Source: Saururus chinensis
Lineage: Eukaryota > Streptophyta > Magnoliopsida > Piperales > Saururaceae
Reading direction: 5' to 3'
NCBI GenBank assembly: GCA_035235625.1
Contig: CP141141.1
Location: forward strand, 20,457,968 to 20,521,967
Length of the DNA stretch: 64,000 bases
The notes under the pieces are model-generated. The model did not search any database, had not been told where the DNA came from, and saw nothing but the letters and a program-made list of their open reading frames with translations. The position numbers and the translations under genes are program-made. Below are positions 24,881-36,240 of the stretch, piece after piece (position 1 is the first letter of the stretch; every line of letters starts with the position of its first letter).

Positions 24881-27429
24881 CAAACCAGAGTTAGGGTTTT
24901 ATATCGTGTAAAACCCTCACAAAGTCGCATTCACAAGCAAATGACTTCCGACTCCGGCAATTCCTTCGTGAGACTCCGTTTCGATTTTTGACCCATCTCA
25001 CCATCGATTTTGTCATTTGGAGCATTGAGCAGCGTTCACACAAAGAGACCATGCTACTAGCGATTGTGAAAGATTAGGGTTTTTTGTTTCTGGAAGGAGG
25101 TTTCAAAAAACACTCCGGCGTTAGTTCCGTTTCATCTTATTTTTGCAAAGTGATTTTGAAACTTTACGCCCCAAAGCAAGTTTCGGCTATGTAGCAAGGT
25201 TCTGTTTGACGCAATCCTGGTAAATGAGTGAACTTTGGAGAAAATCAGCAGCCAATAGAGGGGTTAATCTGGCTTTTATCAGTTTCGTGGTAAGGCTTTC
25301 CCAAAATCTACATTGTATATTTGTATGCATGATTTTTGGTTTGTCATGTATTAGAAGAGACAAAGTAGGCAATTGAAGTAGCAAATCATGTTTCAAAAAT
25401 ACGATAAGTCATATATTATGTGTTTGATAAGACGTTGGCAACACGATATTCTACCGTTGTGATATCGTGTATGAGTGGTCCTCTTCTCGTATATTTGATA
25501 ACACGATATATATATTTATCGTATATAAGGAAGTTAGTTAGATAATGTGAATCAACGCGACTATTGATTATGGTCATGACCCATTGTTGATATACATATA
25601 TCTATCTAATTTTGTAGATATAAAGTTAGAGTATTATAGCAAATGGCGGAGCCAATGAAGGCAGTAGAAGATAAGAAGAAGAGAATCTACGGCAAAAGAC
25701 TACTCCTTACGGTAGATGAAGTGGCAATGATCACGAGTTTGAGTGGAAAATGGAGCCCATGTAAATTAGAAAGTAGCGAGGGAAGACTGCCCAGGTAAGG
25801 GGCAATTCTACAAGAAGTTCTTCCAAGGGAAGTGGCCGGAGAAGATAGGACTTGAAGAAATATTGAAAGAAGTGGATGCCGACACACGGACTGTGTCAGA
25901 GGAGGACTTAGCACAGTTGGCTATTGTGCACATGGGGGTCCTGGTGTTATTCACACAAAGAAACAGATTTGTATCCTTAGCTCTATGTGATTACATAGAT
26001 GACCTGTCACTCGTGGGGAGCTACAATTGGGCTCGGGCCGTGCATGATATGTTGATGTGAGGCATATCATCATCCCATTGGAACATCATGAGCAGACAAG
26101 ATGAGTGCTCCACCACTACCGGAATTCTCGTTGGGGCTTCATTTGTGCTCTAGGTAACTCTCATATTATAGATATCACGATGAATCACATTTTCGTCTTT
26201 CTAATGACATGATATTTCTACAAACACATGTATATCTCCGTATCGCTCACACGATATCAAGTCGATCATGTTTATGAAAATACGAGGTATAACACGCACG
26301 TAGAAATATCGTGTGTGTTGTAAGATGACTAAGTACCATATTGTGTATATAATGTTACACGATAATGGACTATCATGTAATTGATAACACGATGTTGTCG
26401 CAAAGCATGTTTTACGTAACATGATTAAATTGTCATACTTACATTACTGACCAATTTGTTTTATATTGTCCACCAGGTATGGTTTTATGAGCACACGTCC
26501 ATATGGGCTCTCAGTGGTCCTCCATGTAGCCTAAGGTGCAAGAGGTAGTCCAGATTTACCCAACTTTTGAGCAATGTGGAGAAGGCCGTTATGCTTGACC
26601 TTGCCAACGAAAAGGCAAGGAAGAAGTTACTTGCTCATCACCGGATGAGGAAGTTGTATGAGGAGGTGTTCATGCCTTTGAAGCCAGCCTCCCAAGTTAT
26701 TATGCGAATCACACTAATTGCCGAAGAGGCCCACTTGATGGATGGCCAAAGGGAGACCCCGAAGGCAAAGAAGGAATGTAAGCACACAACGATACATAGG
26801 ACAATGAAACCCATCCACGCCCACCACGGTCAGACGTCAGGACATATACAGTCCGGCCAGGACATCATGGAATCATTCGTTATGCCAGTTGATGTCATGA
26901 CCGGGGTTTGTGATGTTATTTTGGAGAAGGTTGCTCTATACAGGGAGCAGGGATGGAACACTGAGAGAGTTGAAGTTGCGCTCTAGCGGGTTAAAAAGGA
27001 TAAGGAGGTGGCAATAAGCCTCATAGAACATATGCAACCCCCACAAGAACTAGAGACAAATCGACCGCATGAACCCCCTCAACTGGAAGTCCCTTAAGAA
27101 AGACAATTTTGTTGTGGTCGTGTGAATGATCACAAGATCATTGAAATAGACATTTGTTAAGAAAATGATCTAGTTGTGGTTGTGTGATTGTTAACAGATA
27201 AGGCCTTTTATCATGTTTCAGTCAATACGACATTGTGATATATTGTGTAATATAAAACACAATGGACTTGCATATCATGTATGTGCTAATGCTATTTCTT
27301 ATTTCTAATATGCAGAAAAAAAGGCAGCTAAAAGCTACCTCTCCAATAAAGAAGAAGATGGGTCCGAAGTAGGAAAGGACCATGATAACAAGATTTTTGA
27401 AGAAAATATATGAAAAAGTTGTATAATCC

Positions 27430-27600
27430 CGGCCCGTCAAGGAACCAACCCGGGAGAAGAAGGAAAGAGCCCAGGAGGTCTAGAGAGAAACCCTGGAGGT
27501 CTAGGAACACTTCCGGGAGGACAAGGAACAACCCCTGGAAGGACCGGAACAACCCTTGGAGGGACCAAAATAACCCCAGGAATCAAATAAAGAATAGGAA
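27430..27600. repeat. Coding minisatellite in the ULP1-like gene
   Basis: Units of about 24-27 bp (ggaacaacccctggaaggac and variants) repeat six to seven times within exon 3. In one frame they give Gly/Pro/Thr-rich repeats (PGGLGT, PGGQGTTPG), in another Arg/Asn-rich ones. It is probably an expandable linker between the DUF1985-like and protease parts. Confidence 0.75.
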
Positions 27601-28251
27601 CACACAAATAAAGAAGAAGTTCCTCAACAAAAATTTAAACTGAAATTAAAGTGGAAAGCTACCTCTGTCGCACCCTTCCTACCTCTAGTGCCTCAGAAGC
27701 CAAGGTACACCGTCGTTAAACCACCTGCTCAAGGTGAGGAGCTGGCCAAGAAGGTGGCCACTCAGGGATCGACAAAGATGAAGCTTTTCAGTAGCTACGT
27801 GGAGGAGAAGCTAGCCAAGTTTGGACCTACGGAAATTGTGGAACATAAGGCAAAGGCAGGTGATGAAGTTCCTTTGGCATCTATCCTTGGCCCATACATT
27901 ATCCCTCCAGCACAACCAAAGTCTCCCACACCGGAAGTGATGAGCTCAGATGTCTGATGCAGTAGTAGCACTGCATCAGGTCCACCTCCAGTTGATGGGG
28001 AAGTACTACAGAGTATCAGCAAGGTGATTAACATGGAAGAGCACACTGCACAGCGAACAAAAATGGAGGAGGTCTGTATGATGCCACACGACTATCTTGA
28101 CACGGAGTTGGTGTTCCACATTAAGATTATGAAGACTGAAGATAAGGACGCCATCATGGATTTTCTGGCATACCCATACAAGCAGTGGCCCATGGTGACT
28201 CTCCTCTACACCGACTACCTATCTCTGTTAAAGCTAGAGAGCATAATGAAT

Positions 28252-28556
28252 GGGGTACTATCATTTTCTTGATGATACATTTTAAGAAATCACATGTCAT
28301 TAATCACACGATAACAAAAAATACGAAAGTGAACATTTATATATCGCTTTATCGGTAACACGACATTTGCTCATATCGTTGTTTGCATAATACGCTAAGT
28401 TTCGTCTCAATTGTTGATGTATGCATAGCATGTTGGTTAATACAAAACTTGTAAATTTAATGTGTTATCGGTCGTATGATATATCCACTTATCGTGTGAT
28501 GAATGTCACGACCTGTCGATCATCGTGTTATGACTAACATGATTATTTTTTTGTAG
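28252..28556 (+). other. Intron of the ULP1-like gene filled with ACACGATAT repeats
   Basis: Donor gtactatc follows ...LESIMNG and acceptor tttttttgtag precedes VIDVFFQLL. Together they restore the expected start of the C48 domain without a gap. Nearly the whole intron consists of the degenerate palindromic motif. Confidence 0.75.
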
Positions 28557-29524
28557 GTAATAGACGTCTTCTTCCAACTACTTGAGGAACACAATCTGAG
28601 ACATCCAGGCACCTACCCCAACTATTTTTTCGGCAAGTTTGCCATTTAGCACTATTTTAGCATTGGGACGGTCGACGGTCTAGTAGAGAAGGAGGGAAAA
28701 CTCGTTGACATATTGTTGAGAGGGTTGAATGTTAACACGGAGAGTGGTTTCATTCCAATCTACGCCATGGGCCACTTTCTCTTGCTTATTGTCCAATGCA
28801 GGGAGAAGAGGTTTAGGTGGTACAACCCACTAAAGGGTGAACACAGCCACCACTTTGCATACGCGAACAAGATAAGGAAATATGTTGCATAGGGAATGGA
28901 GAAGGCCCTTCGCATAAAGGGTGCAACAAAGTGGCCAATGACTAAGATCAACAAATGCCTATATCAAGAAACAAATGAAGATTGTGGTGTCTTCCTCATA
29001 TACTACATAACGAAGATGGTAGGGGGCATGCTTCAGCCTGATTTTAGACAAATGGAGATAACATGCTTGATCAGGCCTCAAATATGTGCTGTAATTCTTA
29101 TGGCCCGAATCGACAATGAATTTGATCCGGATCCAGATGAATTGTAATTAGATAATTGACATTTTACATTATTTACTGACAAAACATAATTAATTGACAA
29201 CTTTGTTTTATTTTTTATGCCATATTGTGTAAATTCTCCACTAGAACTGAACTACATCTTGTTATCATGTTTGTTTTTAAATGAATCTGCATTCAATCGT
29301 GTGTATAAATGCCACGTTATTACTTGGATATAGTTGGCCATTGATGATGTCGTGTATTTGATCAAATGATATGTATCACTATTGTGTTCCAGAAATTGTG
29401 ATAACGAAAGAAACTTTAGCCCAGCATATTATCGATATCACGATTGTCACTTAGGTCGTGTTATCGTTCAAACGACATCTAGTATATCATATCATTGGTC
29501 CCACAAAATGACGCACAACATATT

Positions 29525-30600
29525 ATTGTTCATGTCCAATGCAGTTGCTATCAATAACTATCCAAGATACTTTCCTTTCAAGAAAGTTGCATCTACAGTT
29601 ATCAACAGCCTCATTATCGTACCACTAATCGTCACCCTAGATATTTTCAAGTTCTTCACCTTCTTCACCGTCGTAATTACAAGGGATGTATGGAGGTTCA
29701 TAGTTATCAAATGAAATCCTTGTCCCACGCATTGTTGGCGACAATTCCTCTAATCTATTCTGATTGACTTCTATTACAGGTTCTGTAGTCATTCAATTGG
29801 TGAAAGATGATTGACATGGATTTCTTGATGGCAAGTTTCGCAGTTCTCCCAATCTGCATTGCACATTATTGTGTTAAAAAAATGCGACATCACTTGACTT
29901 CGTGTATTTGGTTACACACAATTCAAATCGTGTTATCGAAACCATGATATGAATGCATGTCATGTTATTACATCTACGCTGAAAATCATTATTGATACAT
30001 CACATGTGTATGTCGTATCATTACTAATGTGATATATTATAAATCATGTTTCTTTCTTCACATGATATGATTTGAACATCACACGATATATTCTATATCG
30101 TGTGCTAGAGTACACGATAAAGATCAATCTCGTGTATTCTAAAATTTTGTTGTTACCTGACAATTTCGAATGTGAACTGCATTTCATTGACTTCGGTTTG
30201 AAATCCGACATTAGAGCTCGGCTGAGCCAATACAACCGGTGAATTAGCTCTATTGACCATCTAGTTCCTTTCTACGGATGATGATTTATCACTATTGTTG
30301 AGTTCTTTTATCTCAGCATACAATTATAACACCTCCGTATTCGCCCTCTTATGAATGGAGAACACTGATTGAAGGTCCTCATTGTCTTGTAATTCATATG
30401 TTATGGATTATTGTGAAGATAGAATTAAATACTTCAAAGTGACATTACCATTGACAACAAGTCTTGCTTCAACTTGAACCAGCACCTTGCCAAACCTCAC
30501 TGACATAACAATGTTCATCAACCGTGCCTTTCCACATATATACAAGTCATTATTGCCTACCTCTTCATTATAATGTATGAAAATACCCATCCTATCCATA
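29525..30600 (-). pseudogene. MULE transposase (MURA-like), truncated and decayed
   Basis: Minus from 30600: MDRMGIFIHYNEEVGNNDLY begins a MULE N-terminal domain, followed past a stop by SITYELQDNEDLQSVFSI and VNRANSPVVLAQPS. A spacer with ACACGATAT repeats (29880-30120) follows. Then at 29610-29530 comes VDATFLKGKYLG, a stop, and LLIATALDMNNN. This is the block carrying the first catalytic Asp of the DDE core. Everything after it (second Asp, Glu, SWIM finger) is missing; the next sequence belongs to the 3' side of the ULP1-like gene. The element therefore cannot mobilise itself. Confidence 0.82.
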
Positions 30601-30812
30601 ATTGGTGTAAAAGGGGGATCAAATCTATAAATTGTAGTATTTGGAGCCCTCTAACAACGTCTTCGGTGTCAAAAAATACTTTTTTTCTTACTGAAGGATG
30701 CTCGCCGGGGAGTCACCATCGGTCACCTCCCACCGGCGACTTCCCACTGGCCACCGATGAATCCCAGCACACCAGAATGGTGCAACACTATTCCGGTGTT
30801 CATTTATTTTAT

Positions 30813-30932
30813 AATATATGGGATAGTAGAAACCTAAGGGCAATTTTGTCCATAAACAGGTTATATAGCATTTGTGTTTAACTAGGGAATATGGAATTTT
30901 TCCATCTTCAGCCAGGCAATGTGAAATCACTC
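30813..30932. repeat. MULE right terminal inverted repeat
   Basis: It pairs with 24761-24880. The outer end is followed by the 9-bp duplication acaaaacaa at 30933-30941. Confidence 0.88.
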
Positions 30933-30941
30933 ACAAAACAA
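30933..30941. repeat. 9-bp target site duplication of the MULE, right copy
   Basis: acaaaacaa, identical to 24752-24760. Confidence 0.92.
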
Positions 30942-31433
30942 TCCACACTTTGAAGTGTGAAAGGCTAAAATACTCAGCAAAGCACAATTCACAATCGAAA
31001 GATTAGTTCACAAATAAATCCAAGTTAATAACGATCTCAAGACACACAAAATCACCCAATTCAACAAATTTTCAGAAAAGCCCAATTCCGACCACCAAAT
31101 GCACCTAGTCCACTCAACCAACAGATAAAACATAAGTGATCAACAGAAAGAAGTGAAAGAAGAACTAACATACATCATCAGATGAAGATTGGACAATCAA
31201 TTTAAAGTAACGACACATAAATTGCAGAGTTGAAAAAAGAAGCACCCTTGTCCATGCTAGTTGCTAGTAAAAGTCATAAACATTATTAGTGTAACAGAGT
31301 TCAACTGATTTAAATGAAGCATAAATTTAGTAAAGTCCGTTAGAGATTTAAGAACGATAAATTCATACAAATTAAATGAAGCTTCCAACAACAAAAACTA
31401 GCAGAAATGAATTTTTGAACACAAGGCAAGTAC

Positions 31434-31753
31434 TTGAATGGGCGAGAAGAAGTTGGGCGACTCCAACATGCTGGTAGGGCTCAGCCCCAATGGAATCGTA
31501 AACATCCCCGGTTGGGCTGACGCCACCACCAAATTCAGCTGCGGGTTATGCTTGAACCACAGCCCCCATAATCCCTCTCCCCAGCCTCGCTCTCCAAACC
31601 CGGCGGCGGAAACTTCGATCCGGGAGGGGCGAAGACAAGGGTCAGCGGGGCGAATGCCCTGGGTAATGCCAAGGCTCCGGCGAGGAGCTAGGAGAAGGAG
31701 CGGCACTCGGAGTCAGGGTCGGCGTTCATGAAGAAGCTAGAGACAAGGGTCAT
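31434..31753 (-). pseudogene. WRKY transcription factor exon-1 fragment, broken
   Basis: Minus from 31753: MTLVSSFFMNADPDSECRSF, then a TAG where a Gln is expected (FSQLLAGA), then LLAGALALP. After a frame change comes QPGMFTIPLGLSPTSMLES followed by PNFFSPIQ. These are the N-terminal Ser-rich motifs of group I WRKY factors, upstream of the DNA-binding domains. The piece ends at CAA followed by GTACTTGC, an apparently preserved splice donor. No WRKYGQK domain is present nearby. It looks like a captured or left-over exon; it lies just outside the MULE and just inside the possible older element end at 32051. Confidence 0.7.
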
Positions 31754-32051
31754 GGGACCGGGGTTGGTGTCGGGGCCCCGGAGGAAGAGGTTCTCAATGG
31801 CATGGAAGAGTGTAGGCGAGGGATGGAAGAGAGAAAGGATGCAGGGGATAGAAATCGCTATGGGTTTTCAGCAAAATCAGCCGGCTAAACCCAATCGATT
31901 TTCTGGCCAAAATAAATAATGTGGGCTTACTTTCCAGCTTAATCTGCTAAGAACTAAGCTTGAAACAAACAACTTTATAAGTAGGCTTTTAACTAACTTA
32001 TCAGATACTTAATTAGATAAGATTTGATTAAGATAAACAAACAAGTCCCTA

Positions 32052-33235
32052 GTCGTGTAATGAGGATCACTATTGCCTTAGAATCTCCAACTGAGGTGGT
32101 TTTTAATCATGAACCATACGTATCATGTACAAATTGGATGCGTCAAGCCTAGCCTGGCGGGCCTTCACAAGTAGAAGTTGACACTGCAAGTATGTATCCT
32201 GTTAGTTTTAACATAATACATAGTTGTCATATTGGTTTCTATGTACCATCTTAAGAGCCTTATATAAAATAGCCACGGGGTTCTTCTCATGGAGTTTGGA
32301 TAAAAGGTTTGCATTTTTTAATCTTCTGAACACAAAAACAATGGTAACTTCTGATGTGTTAAATCTCTCCCGGTTGTGGGTGAGGTCCTAAGAGGTCAAA
32401 TATAGGGTTATTAATAAGCTGAACTGAGCTAAGTATTGGGCTTGCTAGACTTGAGCTTAAACTGTTAAAGTTTGGCTCGAAGTTCAAAAGTTCTAGCTTG
32501 AATTGAAAATCTGAAGCTCAGTTCGAGCTTGAGCTCAAACTTCAATATGTAAATCACATGTCCATGCTTGATCTAAGCTCAAAAAAAAAAAAGGTAAAAC
32601 AATCTATATCTAAAGTATCCTACATGATAAGATGTTTTTCGTATTAAATAATACACCTGATATATATCCCTTAACAAGTATTACTGCCACACTATGAGCA
32701 ATTGAGTATAGTCACTAGTTGAGAAGAAAAGCGTAACATATAAATTTTAGTTTCATATACTTTGAAAAGGTAGCACTATCATTTTCCTCATTTTACATGC
32801 ATATAAATCACAAAAATTAAAAAAAAAATTAGCAATCAATTAAAGACCTTTGGTATGTCTCCTAAAAATTCAAAAGTACATGCACAAAGAGAAACAATAA
32901 ATTAAGAATGAAGATGATGATATCTTTTTTGTGTTTGGGTGTTTCATAATGAAGCAGGGAATGGATGAGTAGTCAATTGTGTTACAATAATTGTATAGCC
33001 AAGTGTGCCCCTATTTATTTGGGTTAAGACTTATGAATTATGATGTTATATTACCTCCTCAATTCTTAGTTTTTGTTTCAAACTTTAGAAGAGTTCTTGG
33101 GTATTTTAGTGTAATATCATAGTGAAACTAATATATTTAGAAATGTATATATATTTAATTTCGTTATATTTTTATGATATATGTAAATTTCAAGACATAT
33201 CACATGTATAGTGTATGTATGTATGTATGTATATA
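32052..33235. other. Gene-free stretch with a GAGCTTGA-rich repeat
   Basis: 32400-32560 is rich in alternating agcttgagct/aagctcagttcgagc units. A related, inverted-looking patch lies at 36050-36240. A poly-A run is at 32581, and a GTAT microsatellite at about 33209-33232 borders the Stowaway MITE. No coding sequence is recognised. Confidence 0.6.
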
Positions 33236-33339
33236 CTTCCTTTGTCCCAAATTAATAGCTTTATTTGGTTTTTCAAAATGAGCTAAAATTAGTTCATTTC
33301 AAAAAATCAAAAGGAGCTATTATTGTGGGACAAAGAGAG
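33236..33339. mobile_element. Stowaway-type MITE
   Basis: Left end cttcctttgtcccaaatta and right end, read on minus, ctctctttgtcccacaata form the typical Stowaway terminal inverted repeat. The left flank is TA and the right flank CA, probably a mutated TA target. Length 104 bp. Confidence 0.8.
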
Positions 33340-33351
33340 CACATTTGTATT

Positions 33352-35650
33352 TGTCATGCCCCTTGACACAAGCCGGCAAGAGGAGGCAACAAATTTTAAA
33401 TCAAGCCCGAGTTGAATCAAAATCATCAACCAAACCATTGCTTTGTTTAAAAACAATTCGAAGCATGAAAGAAATTGAACTACTTTTATTAAGAATGATG
33501 TTGAGAATTCTTATACAAAATTTTGAATGCAATAGCATAAGGAACAACACATGTCTTTAGAGTACAAAAGAAATCTACTATCAAGGAAAGGAAGCTACTA
33601 TCAATGTAAATTTGAAGTTTTTTAAAGTGCATTCAATGTATTTATTCCTAACTATCCCTTAGGAGAATATCTATCCCCACTCAGCATCACTTAATTGTTG
33701 CCTTGCTCGCAAAAACAAGTCTTCTTGAGCACCTATATCACATAACACACAAGGGATTTTCAAATGATTTCTAAAACAAAACAGGGGTGAGCATAGCTCA
33801 GTAAGGTTTTGAAATATTATAAGCTTACATTAACACCATAAGGCAAATGTCAACATGCATATCAAATCCATACACAGAAATGATGTAAATCTATATCAAA
33901 AGTGCATATAAAAGTCTTACACAACAATCCAGTATAAATAATCTCAAGAATTCAACAAAGGTGCATCACAAGATGGTGAAACCAAAGTAACCAAAAATAT
34001 TGTTACCTGTTACCTGATTCCTAATGTTAGAACTCGGCATTCCAAACTAGAGAGCCAATAATCCCTGGTCAAGCCTGTGCACATGGACTTGACCAAATAA
34101 TTATGGAGCAAGCTTCAAATGTTTCAATAGTAAATGCCTTTCAGACATCTCACCAGAGAGGAAAAACTTGCCCTTTTGTAACGGAAAACCTTCCCTTTCG
34201 GACAAAAAACTCCACCCTTTTAGATGGAAAATTGTTTCATTCAAAACCCAATAATTCTAATCTAAAAAACCTTGGAAAGCTACTGTTAATCACGATTAAA
34301 TATAGTTTACAAAATATTTTTATGATGCATGAGACATGTTTAATATATTAATAATATTACATGCATGCAAACATAAGTGATTATGCTATATCATGATACT
34401 GATTTGCTAGTTACAAGTAAGAGACATGGAAAAATATTAAAACAACATAAATCTTTGCGTAAACATCATCTAAACCTTAGATATGAAGATTCCAACATAA
34501 CTCGTGCATTTGCATATAAAATAAGCATTAAAACTTGTACTTGAGAGAATCAAGGCTCAAATATCTATCCACCATCATAAGCATAATCAATTTTATAATC
34601 CATGGGGTTAATTCTAGAAAACATCATCAAATAAAAACACCTTACTTATATTTGATTCACTATTCTCTCCAAGTGGATAAGGGCTAGTATGCCCATAGAC
34701 ATATTTCTATTATTTTGTTTAGGGTCTTTCTAAAATCTAATTAGTTTAGAACTAATATCATAGGTACTCTTTGATGTCATAGACCCGTGGTAAGGTTTGT
34801 GGCAATTTACAGGGTTATCAACCCCTTGAATCGACCTTGGTTCACCCTTAACCTTATGAGTAATTTAGTTACTTTCCTACTTACTAGGATTTTTATTCAC
34901 CATGTCTCTTGGTCAAAATTTAGGTCACACACTCACCTCTTACTGGGATTTTTTTCAATTTTTAACTCCACTCAAAGGCCCATGAACCAGAGGAGCCAAA
35001 GTCAGGTAATTGAATATTATGCTCTAATTTAACTATAATGATAAAATAGTTATTTTATAGACATTTGGATTTTTTTTCCTATGCTAAAACTTGCTCATGT
35101 CAGTCTACATATTGTCTTGATCATTTGGTAATTTGTTCAAATAATTTTGACAATTTTAACCCTTTGAACTAGAGTCGATTTTGTACCTTCCCTTATTCTT
35201 TTGTACCAGACCAGGCCAAAACATGTAAATCCTAGTCTAGGGCGATCAATCAACTACAAAGGATGCATAAAATAGTTCAATTTTAGATCGGCCGCCTCGT
35301 ATGGGTGATGATTGGGTGAACAAAATTACGAAAAAATATTAATTTTTAACCAAAAATCATTGCGATCAATTATCAAATCATCATAATTCTTTATGAGAGA
35401 AGTTAGGGCATAAGGATTTTGGGCCAAAATCTCTTACCCAAAAATCCTATCAGGTCTTCATAATTAATAAAGATTAGGGTTCCTAATTCTATAAGGATTT
35501 TGGGCCAATTAAATATCCATTGGGCACTCCAAAATAGCCTCCCAAACTTAATTTCTATCACTTTAGTTAACCGGGTCCGTAGAATAAAGTAAAGAGCCCA
35601 AATTAAGTTTAATTCAAGTAAACGGGCTTTGAACATTAAGTATAACTTTA
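33352..35650 (-). mobile_element. LTR-like segment related to family A, minus orientation
   Basis: It begins TGTCATGCCCCTTGACAC on plus, like the 3' terminus of family A (TGTCACGCCCC). It also shows the same internal signatures in the same order: aggggtgagcatagctcagtaagg near 33785, then ccctttcggacaaaaaac and acccttttagatggaaaa near 34190-34230. The opposite terminus is not recognised, so the right limit is approximate and no target duplication can be named. Confidence 0.5.
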
Positions 35651-35875
35651 AATTGTCATATCTTCATCATTGTACTCTGATTCCCACATTTTTTGTGGCA
35701 TTTTGAAGTTATTTTTATCTACTTTTAACTATTTTGGTCTATCTTAAATTTTATTAATTTATGAATCTGAACGCCTTAAATTTTCACGTGTCCACTATTT
35801 AAAATTAGGAAGATAGATATCTATTACAATTTGATGAATATATATATGATATATGGTATTGATGTGTGTGTGTGC

Positions 35876-36000
<125 letters not shown>

Positions 36001-36049
36001 TATTAATATAATTTATGCATATATATTATTTATATACAAATTTAAAATT

Positions 36050-36240
36050 ATATTCGAGTTTGAGTTCAAGCTGAGTATGAGTTGAGTTCGAGTTTCATTT
36101 GAGGTGAATCGAGTCAAGTATGAGTATGCTCGAACTCAACTCAATTTGCGCTCGATTTGAGTCCAGTTAGAATCAAGCCTAATTCGAACAGATACAAGCT
36201 GAGCCTAATTTGAGCAGACCAAGCCTAGCTTCCTTGACGA
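36050..36240. repeat. GAGTTCGAG/CTCGAACTC-rich repeat
   Basis: Many overlapping gagttcgagt, ctcgaactcaactcaa and caagcctaattcgaac units. It is similar in composition to 32400-32560 but opposite in sense, possibly the two ends of one old element. Confidence 0.5.

Larger units (their letters stand above)
25643..29147 (+). pseudogene. MULE-borne ULP1-like (C48 peptidase) gene, decayed
   Basis: Inferred exons: 25643-26153, 26476-about 27100, 27316-28251, 28557-29147. The first encodes MAEPMKAVEDKKKRIYG and, after a frame change, LAQLAIVHMGVLVLFTQRNR and YNWARAVHDM. This resembles the DUF1985 region found with plant transposon ULP1 domains. Exon 2 begins VWFYEH. The last exon keeps one frame with only two TAG stops: VIDVFFQLLEEH, then GHFLLLIV (catalytic His), YNPL (Asn at the Asp position) and QETNEDCGVF (Gln and nucleophile Cys). 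The introns carry the ACACGATAT arrays. Family role is removal of SUMO-like modifiers; the role inside MULEs is unknown. Internal stops (also at 26151 and 27955) make it a pseudogene. Confidence 0.82.
24846..30120. repeat. Dispersed ACACGATAT / ATATCGTGT repeat arrays of the MULE
   Basis: A degenerate motif in both orientations, spaced about 20-40 bp, is concentrated in seven patches: 24846-24910, 25398-25530, 26160-26430, 27215-27300, 28290-28555, 29220-29510, 29880-30120. Clear copies include 24846, 25441, 25462 (reverse), 25501, 26252, 30081 and 30096 (reverse). The patches coincide with the inferred introns and spacers of the two MULE genes; the coding blocks between them lack the motif. 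Adjacent inverse copies form short palindromes. Confidence 0.8.
24761..30932. mobile_element. Complete Mutator-like element (MULE) with ULP1-like gene
   Basis: Terminal inverted repeats of about 120 bp start GAGTTTTTTCCATATTGC (left) and, read on minus, GAGTGATTTCACATTGC (right), with further matching blocks such as TTAAACACAAATGC and GGACAAAA. A perfect 9-bp duplication flanks them. Inside are a ULP1/C48-like gene on plus (25643-29147) and a truncated MULE transposase on minus (29525-30600), in convergent order. Such ULP-bearing MULEs are known from Arabidopsis (Kaonashi-type) and other plants. Both genes have stops, so this copy is non-autonomous. Confidence 0.92.
23535..32051. mobile_element. 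Possible older DNA transposon enclosing the MULE and a WRKY fragment
   Basis: Near 23535 the sequence tagtgcccgtttgtttcagc faces tagggacttgtttgttt (minus reading from 32051). Both share a GTTTGTTT end and AT-rich subterminal sequence. If they are a pair, they bracket about 2.3 kb of older element (including the WRKY fragment) plus the 6.2-kb MULE. Flanking trinucleotides TTA/CTA match only imperfectly and no 8-bp duplication is convincing, so the two ends may be unrelated MITE-like sequences. Confidence 0.3.

Noticed and set aside
24846-30120. Repeated ACACGATAT motif as a CRISPR-like array
   Set aside because: Spacing is irregular, copies are in both orientations and degenerate, and the context is a plant MULE.
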